DNA of 15,648 nt from Oscillospiraceae bacterium (GTDB lineage Bacteria; Bacillota; Clostridia; Clostridiales; Clostridiaceae). The translations under genes were made by a program, and so were the position numbers. Shown piece after piece: positions 5,785-13,417 of the stretch; positions within the stretch are counted from its first letter, which is position 1, and each line of letters begins with the position of its first letter. Location of the stretch: assembly GCA_009785875.1 (NCBI GenBank), contig WQUF01000105.1, positions 1-15,648 of the forward strand, read 5' to 3'. The notes under the pieces are model-generated. The model was not told the origin of the DNA. It ran no database searches and saw only the letters and a program-made list of their open reading frames with translations.

Positions 5785-6844
5785 ATGAGAAAAGGAGCTA
5801 ATTCCGACTCATCTGCCAAATACAAAATTATAGGCGTAGATGATGAATCTGGAATCTTGGATTCTCTTGGTGTCTACTTAACTAAAGCGGGATATATTTT
5901 TGTTGGAATCTCAAATCCGGTAGAAGCTATAGAAAGAATTAAAATTGAACACTTTGATTTAATGCTTCTAGATTTTATTATGACCCCATTTCATGGCGAC
6001 CAGGTAGTTGAAAAAATACGTCAGTTTGATACAGAGTTGTATATACTATTACTTACCGGTCACAAAGATTTAGCTCCCCCTCTTGAAACAATTAAAAGAT
6101 TGGACATACAAGGTTATTGTGAAAAAAGCGATAAATTTGACCAGCTGCTATTATTGATAGAATCTGGTATAAAAGCTATTTCACAAATGGAAATGATAAA
6201 GGATATTAATGACAAATTAAAAGATACATATGACAAGCTTGAACAGGCATATATGGAAAGCATCGAAACTTTAAGATATACTGTTGAAGCTAAAGATACA
6301 TACACTAGAGGCCATTCTGATAGAGTTTCTGCATTCTCTGTTTTGATTGGTAAAAAAGCAGGATTATCTGAAGAAGACTTGAGAATACTTAAAATACGGC
6401 GGACTTTTTCATGATATTGGTAAAATAGGTGTTCCTGACCAGATATTACTTAAAACATCCAAACTCGATGACAACGAATACTCTGAAATAAAACATCACC
6501 CAGACATTGGAGAACATATTTTGTCTGGTGCGACTATATTTAAAGATATGATTCCTATTGTAAAGCATCATCATGAAAGATATGACGGAAATGGATACCC
6601 AGGCAAGTTTAAAGGAGAAGACATCCCTTATTTAGCAAGAATTGCAGCAATTGCAGATGCCTTTGATGCCATGACATCCAGAAGGAGTTACAGAGATCCT
6701 CTTACTTTAGACTTTGTTAAAGAAGAAATTTCCAGATGCAAAGGAACTCAATTCGACCCTAAACTTACAGATGTATTTATGGATATTATCGATAATAATT
6801 ATGATGAAATAATAGCTATACAGAAAAAATATAAAACTGAATAA
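5785..6844 (+). CDS. Response regulator with REC and HD-GYP domains, read through a +1 frameshift at tandem CGG codons
   Basis: The likely role is a two-component output protein that degrades cyclic di-GMP. The ATG at 5785 follows GGAGGT; upstream in-frame starts lie before the promoter -10. The REC domain (about 11-130) shows the acidic VDDE pair, the phospho-acceptor Asp in LLLDFIM, the Thr in LLTGH and the Lys in CEKSDK. A coiled-coil linker (about 135-165) leads into HD-GYP: KDTYTRGHSDRV, then codons 205-206 CGG CGG (6397-6402), where the zero frame stops at TGA (6412-6414). Skipping C6397 gives GGC GGA CTT TTT CAT GAT, that is GGLFHDIGKIGVPDQ, followed by IKHHPDIGE, the HHERYDGNGYP motif and DAFDAMTSRRSYR. 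The total is 352 residues. Without the shift only a REC domain with linker (209 residues) is made, lacking the catalytic HD pair. Its sensor kinase is not in this window. Confidence 0.88.
6397..6402 (+). other. Putative +1 frameshift site (tandem in-frame CGG CGG, HD-GYP gene)
   Basis: The initiation frame reads AAA ATA CGG CGG ACT TTT TCA TGA. Homology requires ATA (C) GGC GGA CTT TTT CAT GAT. This is the only tandem CGG of the four sites, and it lies directly before the catalytic HD residues. Confidence 0.78.
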
Positions 6845-6861
6845 AGGGGGATTTTTTATTC
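6839..6861. terminator. Small hairpin between the convergent HD-GYP and ABC-F genes
   Basis: GAATAAA and TTTATTC form a 7-bp stem around GGGGGATTT. The stop codons of both convergent genes lie in its arms. It is weak and AT-rich; a bidirectional terminator role is possible but not certain. Confidence 0.3.
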
Positions 6862-8437
6862 TAACTCAAGATACTCATTATATGTGCAGTCTCTGTCTAT
6901 TACTTTATCTTCCTTTATATCTATAATTCTATTTGCAACTGTCTGCATTAACTGGTGGTCATGTGAAGTAAATATCATGTCTCCTTTAAATCTGCTCATC
7001 CCTTCATTTAAGGCTGTTATGCTTTCCATATCCAGATGATTTGTCGGCTCGTCAAATATTAGAAAATTGCTGCCTGAGAGCATCAGCTTAGACAATACAC
7101 ATCTTACTTTTTCTCCTCCTGATAATACTTTTACATTCTTTAAAGCTTCATCACCGGAAAACAGCATTCTTCCAAGAAAGCCTCTTACATAGGTTTCGTC
7201 CGGGTCTTTTGAATATTGCCTTAGCCAATCTACCAAAATCATATCATTTTCAAATAAATAGCTGTTATCTTTTGGGAAATAGTCTTTAGTTATAGTCTGT
7301 CCCCATATTATTTCACCGGAATCCGGCTCCATTTCCCCTGCAATTATTTGAAAAAGAGCAGTTGCTGCAATTTCATTATCTGATAGAATTGCAATTTTAT
7401 TTTCAGGTTTTATGGAAAAGGAAATATTGTTTAAAACTTTTTCTCCATTTATAGTTTTTGAGATATTTTTCACTGTCAATACCTCTTTGCCGGGCTCTCT
7501 ATCAGGCTTAAAATCTATGTATGGATATTTCCTGTTGGATGCTCTAATTTCCTCTAACTCAATCTTTTCCAGAGATTTTTTCCTTGATGTTGCCTGCTTA
7601 GATTTGGATGCATTCGCACTAAACCTTGCAATGAAATCCTGCAGTTCTTTTATTTTTTCTTCTTTCTTTTTATTAGCTTCTCTTGCCTGTTTTAGTGCAA
7701 GCTGGCTTGATTCATACCAAAAGTCATAATTGCCCGGATATACTTTAATTTTCCCAAAGTCAACATCTGCAATATATGTACACACTTTATTTAAAAAATA
7801 TCTATCATGTGAAACCACTATAACTGTATTTTCAAAGTCAATCAAAAAATCCTGCAGCCAGTTTATGCTTTTTATATCCAGGTCATTTGTAGGTTCATCC
7901 AGTAAAAGTATGTCTGGATTTCCAAATAAACTTTGTGCTAAAAGAACCTTAACTTTATCTTTTGCTTCAATTTCTTTCATTAGTTTATAGTGATATCCTG
8001 CCGGTATCCCCAAGCTGCTCAGCAACATTGCTGCATTTGCTTCACTGTTCCATCCGTCTAATTCGGCAAATCTTTCTTCTAACTTTGCAGCCTTTAACCC
8101 GTCTGCTTCAGAAAAATCTTCTTTGGCATATATTGCTTCTTTTTCTTTCATAATTTTATAAAGCTCGCTGCTTCCCATTATTACAGTGTCCATAATGGTA
8201 TATTCTTCATACTCAAAGTGATTCTGCTTTAATGTAGAAATTCTAGCACCTTTTTCTATTGCAATTTCTCCCTTGCTTGGCTCTAGTTCTCCGAGACAGC
8301 ACTTTTAAAAATGTAGATTTTCCGCTTCCATTTGCCCCAATAAGTCCATAGCAATTTCCTCTTGTAAACTTAAGATTTACATCTTCAAACAGCACTCTTT
8401 TGCCAAATCTTACTGTTACTCCAATTGAGTCTATCAT
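6856..8437 (-). CDS. ykpA: ABC-F family ATPase (YkpA/YbiT type), read through a +1 frameshift at CGG
   Basis: These soluble twin-NBD ATPases act on the ribosome rather than in transport. The start is taken as ATG 8437 after GGGAG (an ATG at 8458 lacks a ribosome site), reading MIDSIGVTVRFGKRVLFEDV and Walker A GLIGANGSGKSTFLKVLS to codon 48. Codon 49 is CGG (8293-8291), and the zero frame stops at 8245-8243. Skipping C8293 gives GGA GAA CTA GAG CCA (GELEP), then AIEKGARISTLKQNHFEYEE and on to the stop, 526 residues in total. NBD1 has Walker B ILLLDEPTNDLD but a degenerate signature (EIEAKDKVKV). NBD2 has a degenerate Walker A (SDNEIAATAL, no Lys) but an intact LSGGEKVRC signature and IFDEPTNHLD. 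As far as I recall, this leaves one composite ATP site, as in other YkpA proteins. The linker is SANASKSKQATSRKKSLEKI. Confidence 0.9.
8291..8293 (-). other. Putative +1 frameshift site (in-frame CGG, ABC-F gene)
   Basis: The initiation frame reads GTG CTG TCT CGG AGA ACT. Homology requires CTG TCT (C) GGA GAA CTA, encoding the LSGE that follows Walker A in this family. Confidence 0.75.
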
Positions 8438-8463
8438 TTTAGTGTTTCTCCCTTTCATATATA

Positions 8464-8586
8464 AATTTTTATTAAATTAGATGAGATGCTAGGAAAACAA
8501 GCAAAAATTCTTGAAACCATATACAGATATGTTGAAAAGAATTTTTGTGAAGTTTGACAACGCAGATCGCTAATTTAATAAAAATT
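8464..8586. repeat. 123-bp inverted repeat between corA and the ABC-F gene
   Basis: A perfect 17-bp terminal inverted repeat (8464-8480 AATTTTTATTAAATTAG; 8570-8586 its inverse) encloses a second perfect 11-bp pair (8502-8512 CAAAAATTCTT; 8537-8547 AAGAATTTTTG). A central ACCATATA/TATGTT match may extend the fold. The right end overlaps the corA stop codon by 2 bp. A MITE-like element or a structured leader/trailer RNA are the candidates. It has no U-run of terminator type. Confidence 0.75.
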
Positions 8587-9526
8587 AAATCATATCCTTT
8601 CTTTTAAGCCATAGGAATGCCATCACCGATACTGTAATTGATATTCCCATAACGACAAAAAATCCATATAATTGTCCCCCGAAAGGCACTCCTACATTCA
8701 TTCCCCATAAACTTGCAACCAATGTCGGCAGCGAAATAAGTATTGTAACTGATGCTAGAAATTTCATCACAACATTTAAGTTGTTTGAAATTATTGATGC
8801 ATACGCATCCATTGTTCCGCTTAATATGTCGCTGTATATTTTGCTCATCTCTATTGCCTGCCTGTTTTCTATAAGAGCATCTTCAAGTATTTCTTCATCT
8901 TCTTCATATAATTTTATATGTTTTCCTTTTAATGTTTTTTCCATTACAAGCTCATTTGCTTTTAATGATGTGGTAATATACACCAAACTGTTTTCCAGAC
9001 TTAATAAATGTATAAGTTCTCGATTTTTCATTGATTTATGCAGCAGTACAACCGTACTTTCCGCTTCTCTATTAATCTTTTTTAATGAGTCTAAGTAATA
9101 CACCGCATTTAAGTAAAATATCTGAAGAATAAATCTGGTTTTTTTAAAGGTATACATCCCTTTTATTTTGCCTTTTTCAAAATCTTGTATAATTTTATTC
9201 TCTTTTATAGATACTGTAATAAAATACTCATCTCTAACTACAATTAAACCTAATGGTATTGTGATATACTCCTTCTGGTCTCCGTTTTTCTCAATTATCG
9301 GCACATCAATTATAAAAAGAGTCATGTCATCTTCAATATCAATTCTGGCCTGCTCTTCCAAGTCCAGAGGATATCTCACAAAGTCTTCTTCTATATTCAG
9401 ATTTGTACATATGTATTTTATTTCATCTTCAGTAGGATTGATTAAATTTATCCAGGATCCGGGCTTAAATTCCTTAATCTCTTCCAACTTATTTGTTTTC
9501 AGGTTTGTATTATACATTTTAAGCAT
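8585..9526 (-). CDS. corA: CorA-family divalent cation channel
   Basis: This inner-membrane Mg2+ (possibly Co2+/Ni2+) channel subunit, pentameric in the family, has 313 residues. The N-terminal cytoplasmic alpha/beta domain includes WINLINPTEDEI (about 26-37) and the DEYFITV segment. A long helical stalk follows, then two C-terminal membrane helices (about 254-276 and 286-305) flanking the signature GMN in LWGMNVGVPFGG. It ends with the basic KRKDMI, as usual for CorA. The ATG at 9526 lies 7 nt after AAAGGGTG; an in-frame ATG at 9517 is less well placed. It has its own extended -10 promoter. The gene is intact, with no in-frame CGG. Confidence 0.93.
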   Translation of the reverse strand: MLKMYNTNLKTNKLEEIKEFKPGSWINLINPTEDEIKYICTNLNIEEDFVRYPLDLEEQARIDIEDDMTLFIIDVPIIEKNGDQKEYITIPLGLIVVRDEYFITVSIKENKIIQDFEKGKIKGMYTFKKTRFILQIFYLNAVYYLDSLKKINREAESTVVLLHKSMKNRELIHLLSLENSLVYITTSLKANELVMEKTLKGKHIKLYEEDEEILEDALIENRQAIEMSKIYSDILSGTMDAYASIISNNLNVVMKFLASVTILISLPTLVASLWGMNVGVPFGGQLYGFFVVMGISITVSVMAFLWLKRKDMI

Positions 9527-9580
9527 TTCCCATCACCCTTTCTTTCCTTATATTGCTTGCTTTTTTAGCAACCAAAAATT

Positions 9581-9608
9581 ATTATACCACAGATTTTAAT
9601 AATGTGAA
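9581..9608 (-). promoter_or_regulatory. Promoter of corA
   Basis: TTCACA (9608-9603), a 16-nt spacer and TATAAT (9586-9581) lie on the minus strand, with TG one base upstream of the -10 (extended -10, TGGTATAAT). Confidence 0.6.
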
Positions 9609-9623
9609 CCCCTTTTTACATAT

Positions 9624-10511
9624 TTATGCCATATTTTTAAATCCTTCCCCTATTACCTCCCTTGCATTTGATATTATAATAAACGCATTGGAATCAATTT
9701 TTTTGGTTATTTTATTTACTGCAGGCAGCTCGTTTCTGTCTGCTACGCACAAAAGAATTAACTTCTCTTCACCCTGATACATCCCTTTCCCATATATCCC
9801 GGTCGTCCCTCTCTTCAATTCTTCTCCTATTTTTTTAGATATCTCCTCAGCTTTATCAGATATAATATACACTGTTTTTGTAAAATCGACACCTTCAAAA
9901 AATATATCTAATATTCTGCCGACAATAAATATGGCAATAGCAGAATACAGCCCAATCTCTATCTGCCTGAATACAAGTATATTTCCGAATACTATCACTG
10001 CATCAATTATGACCATTACTTCTCCTAATTTTTTCTCCGGGCGAAAAGCTTTTATTATACGTGTCAAAAGGTCGGTTCCTCCTGTTGACCCGCTTGCCTT
10101 AAACACTATGGCAAGGCCCAGTCCCATTATAAGCCCGCCATACACTGCAGCAAGCAGTTTATCATTAGTAGCCGGATTATATTGAGAGAAAAAATCAATA
10201 AATATGGATAAAAATACTGTTCCAAAAATGGCTTTTATGAATACATCTTTTCCATTTTTTATAAGTGCGATTATAAACAGCGGAATATTTAATATAAGAA
10301 CTAAAGCTCCAACAGGGAAGCCGAATATATGATTAATTGCTGTAGCTATTCCGACAAATCCTCCTGTTGAAAGCTGATTCGGAAATAGAAAAAATGATGT
10401 CGCAAGTGACATGAAAACAGTTCCAATTAATAACTGAACCATTTCTGCTATGAATCTTAAAACTTTATTTGTCTGTTTTATATTATCTATTTCCTCTTTA
10501 ATACCCTTCAT
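9624..10511 (-). CDS. YitT family membrane protein (DUF161 + DUF2179)
   Basis: This is a multi-pass membrane protein of unknown function, common in Bacillota. With the start at ATG 10511 it has 295 residues; a longer reading from TTG 10574 would begin upstream of the expected transcript start, so it is disfavoured. Neither start has a good ribosome site. About five to six membrane segments cover residues 20-205, including FFLFPNQLSTGGFVGIATAI (about 41-60) and FKASGSTGGTDLLTRII (about 138-154), both family hallmarks. A C-terminal soluble DUF2179 domain follows (about 210-290), with YIISDKAEEISKKI and GTTGIYGKGMY. It is divergent from the YhbD-like gene and shares a palindromic control region with it. 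Confidence 0.88.
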   Translation of the reverse strand: MKGIKEEIDNIKQTNKVLRFIAEMVQLLIGTVFMSLATSFFLFPNQLSTGGFVGIATAINHIFGFPVGALVLILNIPLFIIALIKNGKDVFIKAIFGTVFLSIFIDFFSQYNPATNDKLLAAVYGGLIMGLGLAIVFKASGSTGGTDLLTRIIKAFRPEKKLGEVMVIIDAVIVFGNILVFRQIEIGLYSAIAIFIVGRILDIFFEGVDFTKTVYIISDKAEEISKKIGEELKRGTTGIYGKGMYQGEEKLILLCVADRNELPAVNKITKKIDSNAFIIISNAREVIGEGFKNMA

Positions 10512-10567
10512 AAAGCTAGTATCTGCAAATAAACTTTTTCTATTAAAAAATTTTTTAAAAAAAACTA

Positions 10568-10596
10568 TTGACAATGTAACAATGTTTTGTTATACT
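10568..10596 (+). promoter_or_regulatory. Promoter of the yhbD-like operon
   Basis: Consensus TTGACA (10568-10573), a 17-nt spacer and TATACT (10591-10596) lie 43 bp before the start codon of the regulator. Confidence 0.8.
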
Positions 10597-10601
10597 GTCA
10601 A
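10573..10601 (-). promoter_or_regulatory. Candidate overlapping promoter for the yitT-like gene
   Basis: The minus strand has TTGACA (10601-10596), a 17-nt spacer and TACATT (10578-10573). Its -35 abuts and overlaps the -10 of the rightward promoter, so the two would compete for polymerase. Confidence 0.5.
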
Positions 10602-10620
10602 TGTAGAACAAAACATTGTT
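10578..10620. promoter_or_regulatory. 14-bp perfect inverted repeat (operator) in the divergent control region
   Basis: AACAATGTTTTGTT (10578-10591) and its exact inverse AACAAAACATTGTT (10607-10620) are separated by 15 bp. The left arm covers the rightward -10 spacer and the right arm the transcript start. It is probably bound by the MerR-like regulator encoded next to it. Confidence 0.7.
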
Positions 10621-10639
10621 GCGTTTGGGAGGTGTTAAT

Positions 10640-11254
10640 ATGGATTTGATTTCGAAAAAAGAACTGCTCGAAACCACCGGCATATCTTATGGTCAGCTAT
10701 ATCGCTGGAAAAGAGAAGGTCTGCTTCCGGAATCCTGGTTTATTAAACAATCCTCATATACCGGGCAGGAAACATTCTTCCCAAGAAGTCAGGCTCTAGA
10801 ACGTGTTAAGGCAATTATGGAATTAAAAGATGCTTGCTCACTTGAAGAAATAGCAAAAATTCTTTCCCCGGAAATGACGGCTGCTGTCTCAAAAGCGGAT
10901 TTATTAAATGTTGAAGCTCTAAGCAAAGAAATATCAGACATTATAATTTCATATAATAAAAAGGAAGAATTTACTCTATTTGAAGCTGCTTTTATTCTAT
11001 GGATAAATGACTTGAAGCTGCCAGCTGCACAAATAAAAATTTTAATTATGAGCGGATTGGATGTTATTCAAAAACACAAGAATTATGATATATTCTGCAC
11101 TCTTTTTGAAGCAGATAATAAATTTTATCTGACATTTCATAAAGATATATTTATATCATTTAGTTCTAATATAAAGGCAGGTCAGACTGTTTCATTAAAT
11201 GAAGCGGCAAATAATATAAAAATTAAATATAAAGAAATTTTAGGAGGTAATTGA
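10640..11254 (+). CDS. YhbD-like MerR-type helix-turn-helix regulator (DUF4004)
   Basis: It has 204 residues from the ATG at 10640, placed after GGGAGGTG. The N-terminal helix-turn-helix LISKKELLETTGISYGQLYR (about 3-22) with the wing KREGLLPESWF is MerR-like. TFFPRSQALERVKAIMEL (about 48-65) continues the DNA-binding region. The C-terminal 120 residues are a conserved effector domain without a motif I can name. The organisation, a YhbD-like protein followed directly by a bactofilin, is that of the Bacillus yhbD-yhbE-yhbF cluster. Its stop TGA lies just beyond the ribosome site of the next gene. It probably autoregulates through the palindrome at 10578-10620. Confidence 0.8.
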   Translation: MDLISKKELLETTGISYGQLYRWKREGLLPESWFIKQSSYTGQETFFPRSQALERVKAIMELKDACSLEEIAKILSPEMTAAVSKADLLNVEALSKEISDIIISYNKKEEFTLFEAAFILWINDLKLPAAQIKILIMSGLDVIQKHKNYDIFCTLFEADNKFYLTFHKDIFISFSSNIKAGQTVSLNEAANNIKIKYKEILGGN

Positions 11255-11256
11255 TT

Positions 11257-11859
11257 GTGAATAAGCTTGTAATTGATGGTGTGAGCAATATAGACGGAGG
11301 CGAATATGACGAAATATCTATTAAAGGAGTATCTGAATGCAAAGGAGACCTTAAGGCAAAAACCCTTGCAATGGAAGGCATTCTAAAAAGCCGAGGCTCT
11401 GTAAATGCGGATTTACTAAACTGCAACGGTATTTTAGAAGTAAAATCCAATATAAAAGCTGAAACTATAAAGCTCGAAGGAATAGTTAAATCCATAGGAA
11501 AAATTGAGGCAAATCAAATAACAGGAAAAGGGCTTATTTTTTCAAAAGCCGAAATTTCAGCAGATGTCATTAATATAGAAGGAATATTGAAAGCAACTGA
11601 AGTGGTCGGTGACAGCATTACACTTAAGCCATATAATGAAGGTGTTTTAACAAGGGTGTGGAGAAAATATTCTAAGCTTGAGCTAGTAGAGGCTACCACT
11701 ATACATCTTGTAAGGGCTTATGTGAAAAATGTAAATGGAAAAGATATTACAATAGGTCCAAAATGCAAAGTGGAAAATATCGACTGCAGCGGCACTCTTT
11801 CAATAGATAAAACTGCGGTTGTTAAGAATATTACAGGAAATTATACATTGCAAAAATAA
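11257..11859 (+). CDS. Polymer-forming cytoskeletal protein (bactofilin family, YhbE-like)
   Basis: Bactofilins form nucleotide-free filaments at the cytoplasmic face of the membrane. The best start is GTG 11257, 9 nt after AGGAGG; TTG 11251 is too close to it. This gives 200 residues. The sequence is a regular ladder of short beta strands at roughly 17-20-residue intervals: ISIKGVSECKGDLKAKTLAM, EGILKSRGSVNADLLNCNG, EGIVKSIGKIEANQITGKG and EGILKATEVVGDSITL. Each repeats a G-x-hydrophobic-K/E pattern typical of the right-handed beta helix. A loop (about 128-150, rich in basic and aromatic residues) splits this from a second small beta block. It is co-transcribed with the yhbD-like gene and is followed 27 bp later by an ABC exporter. 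Confidence 0.82.
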   Translation: MNKLVIDGVSNIDGGEYDEISIKGVSECKGDLKAKTLAMEGILKSRGSVNADLLNCNGILEVKSNIKAETIKLEGIVKSIGKIEANQITGKGLIFSKAEISADVINIEGILKATEVVGDSITLKPYNEGVLTRVWRKYSKLELVEATTIHLVRAYVKNVNGKDITIGPKCKVENIDCSGTLSIDKTAVVKNITGNYTLQK

Positions 11860-11886
11860 TTTTAATTTTGAAAGGAAGGATGCATC

Positions 11887-12669
11887 ATGGATAATAATCT
11901 TGCAATTGATGTAAGAGATTTAAAAAAATCATATAAAGCCTTAAATGTTTTAAATGGTGTGAACCTGCAGGTGAGGCAAGGAGAAATCTTTGCACTTCTA
12001 GGTTCTAATGGATCAGGCAAAACAACAACTATAAAAATATTAACCACACTTTTAAAACCTGATGGAGGCACAGCTGAAGTAAACGGATTTGATGTAGTAA
12101 AAAAACCGAGAGCGGTACGAGAATCCATTAGTTTAACCGGTCAAAATGTTGCTGTAGATGAGATTCTTACTGGCAAAGAAAACATGATTCTAATTGGAAA
12201 GCTTCGTCATTTGTCTAACGTGGAAGCAGAAACAGAAAGGCTTCTGAAAGAATTTGATTTAACTGAAGCGAAGGATAAAGCAGTATATGCTTACTCTGGC
12301 GGCATGCGCAGGAAGTTAGACTTGGCGATGAGTCTGCTTGGAAGCCCGAAAATAATTTTTCTGGATGAGCCTACAACAGGTTTAGACCCAGAAGCACGAA
12401 TAAATATGTGGAATACAATTAAAAGCCTCGCAAGTTCTGGAGTCACTATATTCTTAACAACGCAGTATCTGGACGAAGCTGAACAATTAGCGGATAATAT
12501 TGCAATTTTAAATGAGGGGAAAATAATTGTAAACGGCAATTTAGAAGAATTAAAAAAGTTGCTTCCGCAAGGACATATAGAAATGGTAGAAAAATCACCT
12601 ACATTGGAAGAAGTATTTTTGTACCTTATAAAAAACGAAGGGAGAGATAATGATGAAGATAAAAAATAA
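11887..12669 (+). CDS. ABC exporter ATP-binding protein (DrrA-like)
   Basis: This is the ATPase of a two-component ABC-2 exporter of the daunorubicin/multidrug type, 260 residues. Motifs are Walker A LLGSNGSGKTTTIKIL (about 38-53), Q-loop SLTGQNVAVDE (about 82-92), signature AYSGGMRRKLDLAMSL (about 138-153), Walker B IIFLDEPTTGLDPEA (about 158-172) and the switch position TTQYLDEAEQLAD, where Gln replaces the usual His as is common in the DrrA group. The C-terminal SPTLEEVFLYL motif is also a DrrA hallmark. The start lies 7 nt after AAGGAAGG. It overlaps the permease by 20 bp. The substrate is unknown. Confidence 0.92.
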   Translation: MDNNLAIDVRDLKKSYKALNVLNGVNLQVRQGEIFALLGSNGSGKTTTIKILTTLLKPDGGTAEVNGFDVVKKPRAVRESISLTGQNVAVDEILTGKENMILIGKLRHLSNVEAETERLLKEFDLTEAKDKAVYAYSGGMRRKLDLAMSLLGSPKIIFLDEPTTGLDPEARINMWNTIKSLASSGVTIFLTTQYLDEAEQLADNIAILNEGKIIVNGNLEELKKLLPQGHIEMVEKSPTLEEVFLYLIKNEGRDNDEDKK

Positions 12670-13417
12670 TTTTAGTGATGCAACCGTGCTTACTGGGAGA
12701 GTACTTAAACACAATTTCCGCAGTGTGGACACAATTATAACAGTAATTGCTATGCCTGTACTGATGATGCTTGCCTTTGTCTATATCTTCGGAGGGGCGA
12801 TGAATTTAGGAGATATAAAATATATTAATTATGTAGTTCCTGGAATTCTGGTTTTATGCGTAATGAGTGCTATTGCATATACAGCGTACAGAATTAATAA
12901 TGATGTGACAAAAGGAATTTTTGAAAGATTTCATTCTATGCCTATCTCAAAATCAGCTATTTTAGGAGGGCATGTTTTAAGTTCGGTAGTATTTAATATT
13001 GTCTCAATAATCGCTGTTTTAATTGTTGCATTTTTATTGGGATTTCGTCCTTCTGGAAATGCACTCGACTGGCTGGGCATTATATTTATGCTGCTATTAT
13101 TCACATTTGCAATGACATGGATAGCAGTAACTTTCGGGCTTCTGGCAAAAAGCGGAGAAACCTCAGGAGTTTTCAGCTATGTTTTAATGATACTTGCTTT
13201 CACAAGTTCAGCACTTGCACCAACTGCCACTATGGGAAAAGGCCTCGCTGCTTTTGCCACATATCAGCCAATAACTCCAATAGTAAATTGTATGCGTTCA
13301 TTATTTATGGGAGAAGATGTGGGTAATACAATGTGGATAGCAACCGCTTGGTGCATAGGCATTGCAGTGCTTTTCTATATCTTAGCAATGAGAATTTATA
13401 AAGGGAGAATTTCTTAA
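12650..13417 (+). CDS. ABC-2 type exporter permease (DrrB-like)
   Basis: This is the membrane partner of the preceding ATPase, 255 residues with about six membrane helices. A first helix lies at about 31-48 after FRSVDTIITVIAMP; later features are YVVPGILVLCVMS (about 61-73), the amphipathic FERFHSMPISKSAILGGHVL (about 91-110) typical of ABC2_membrane proteins, and YQPITPIVNCMRSLFMG (about 208-224). The ATG at 12650 lies inside the 3' end of the ATPase gene after GGGAGAG; 12653 is an equally possible start. The 20-bp overlap implies tight co-translation. It is the last gene of the yhbD-like operon. Confidence 0.9.
   Translation: MMKIKNNFSDATVLTGRVLKHNFRSVDTIITVIAMPVLMMLAFVYIFGGAMNLGDIKYINYVVPGILVLCVMSAIAYTAYRINNDVTKGIFERFHSMPISKSAILGGHVLSSVVFNIVSIIAVLIVAFLLGFRPSGNALDWLGIIFMLLLFTFAMTWIAVTFGLLAKSGETSGVFSYVLMILAFTSSALAPTATMGKGLAAFATYQPITPIVNCMRSLFMGEDVGNTMWIATAWCIGIAVLFYILAMRIYKGRIS

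Noticed and set aside
1120..8293. CGG reassigned to a different amino acid (as reported for some low-GC bacteria)
   Set aside because: A reassigned codon keeps the frame, but in all four genes the homology continues in the +1 frame and the zero frame meets a stop within 17 codons.
1120..8293. A purely technical cause: one extra base called before GG
   Set aside because: Not fully rejected. Four errors all placed before the first base of a glycine codon, with none visible elsewhere, seems less likely than biology, but only raw reads can settle it. It is kept as the main alternative.
423..8458. Treating the four broken genes as ordinary pseudogenes or as pairs of separate genes
   Set aside because: Each has exactly one break, always at a zero-frame CGG and always repaired by the same +1 move to glycine. 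Both halves keep all family motifs, and the second halves lack ribosome sites at their first possible start. Random decay would give varied lesions.
10512..10574. Longer N terminus of the YitT-like protein from TTG 10574
   Set aside because: It would start upstream of the predicted transcript start, has no ribosome site, and adds residues not typical of the family.
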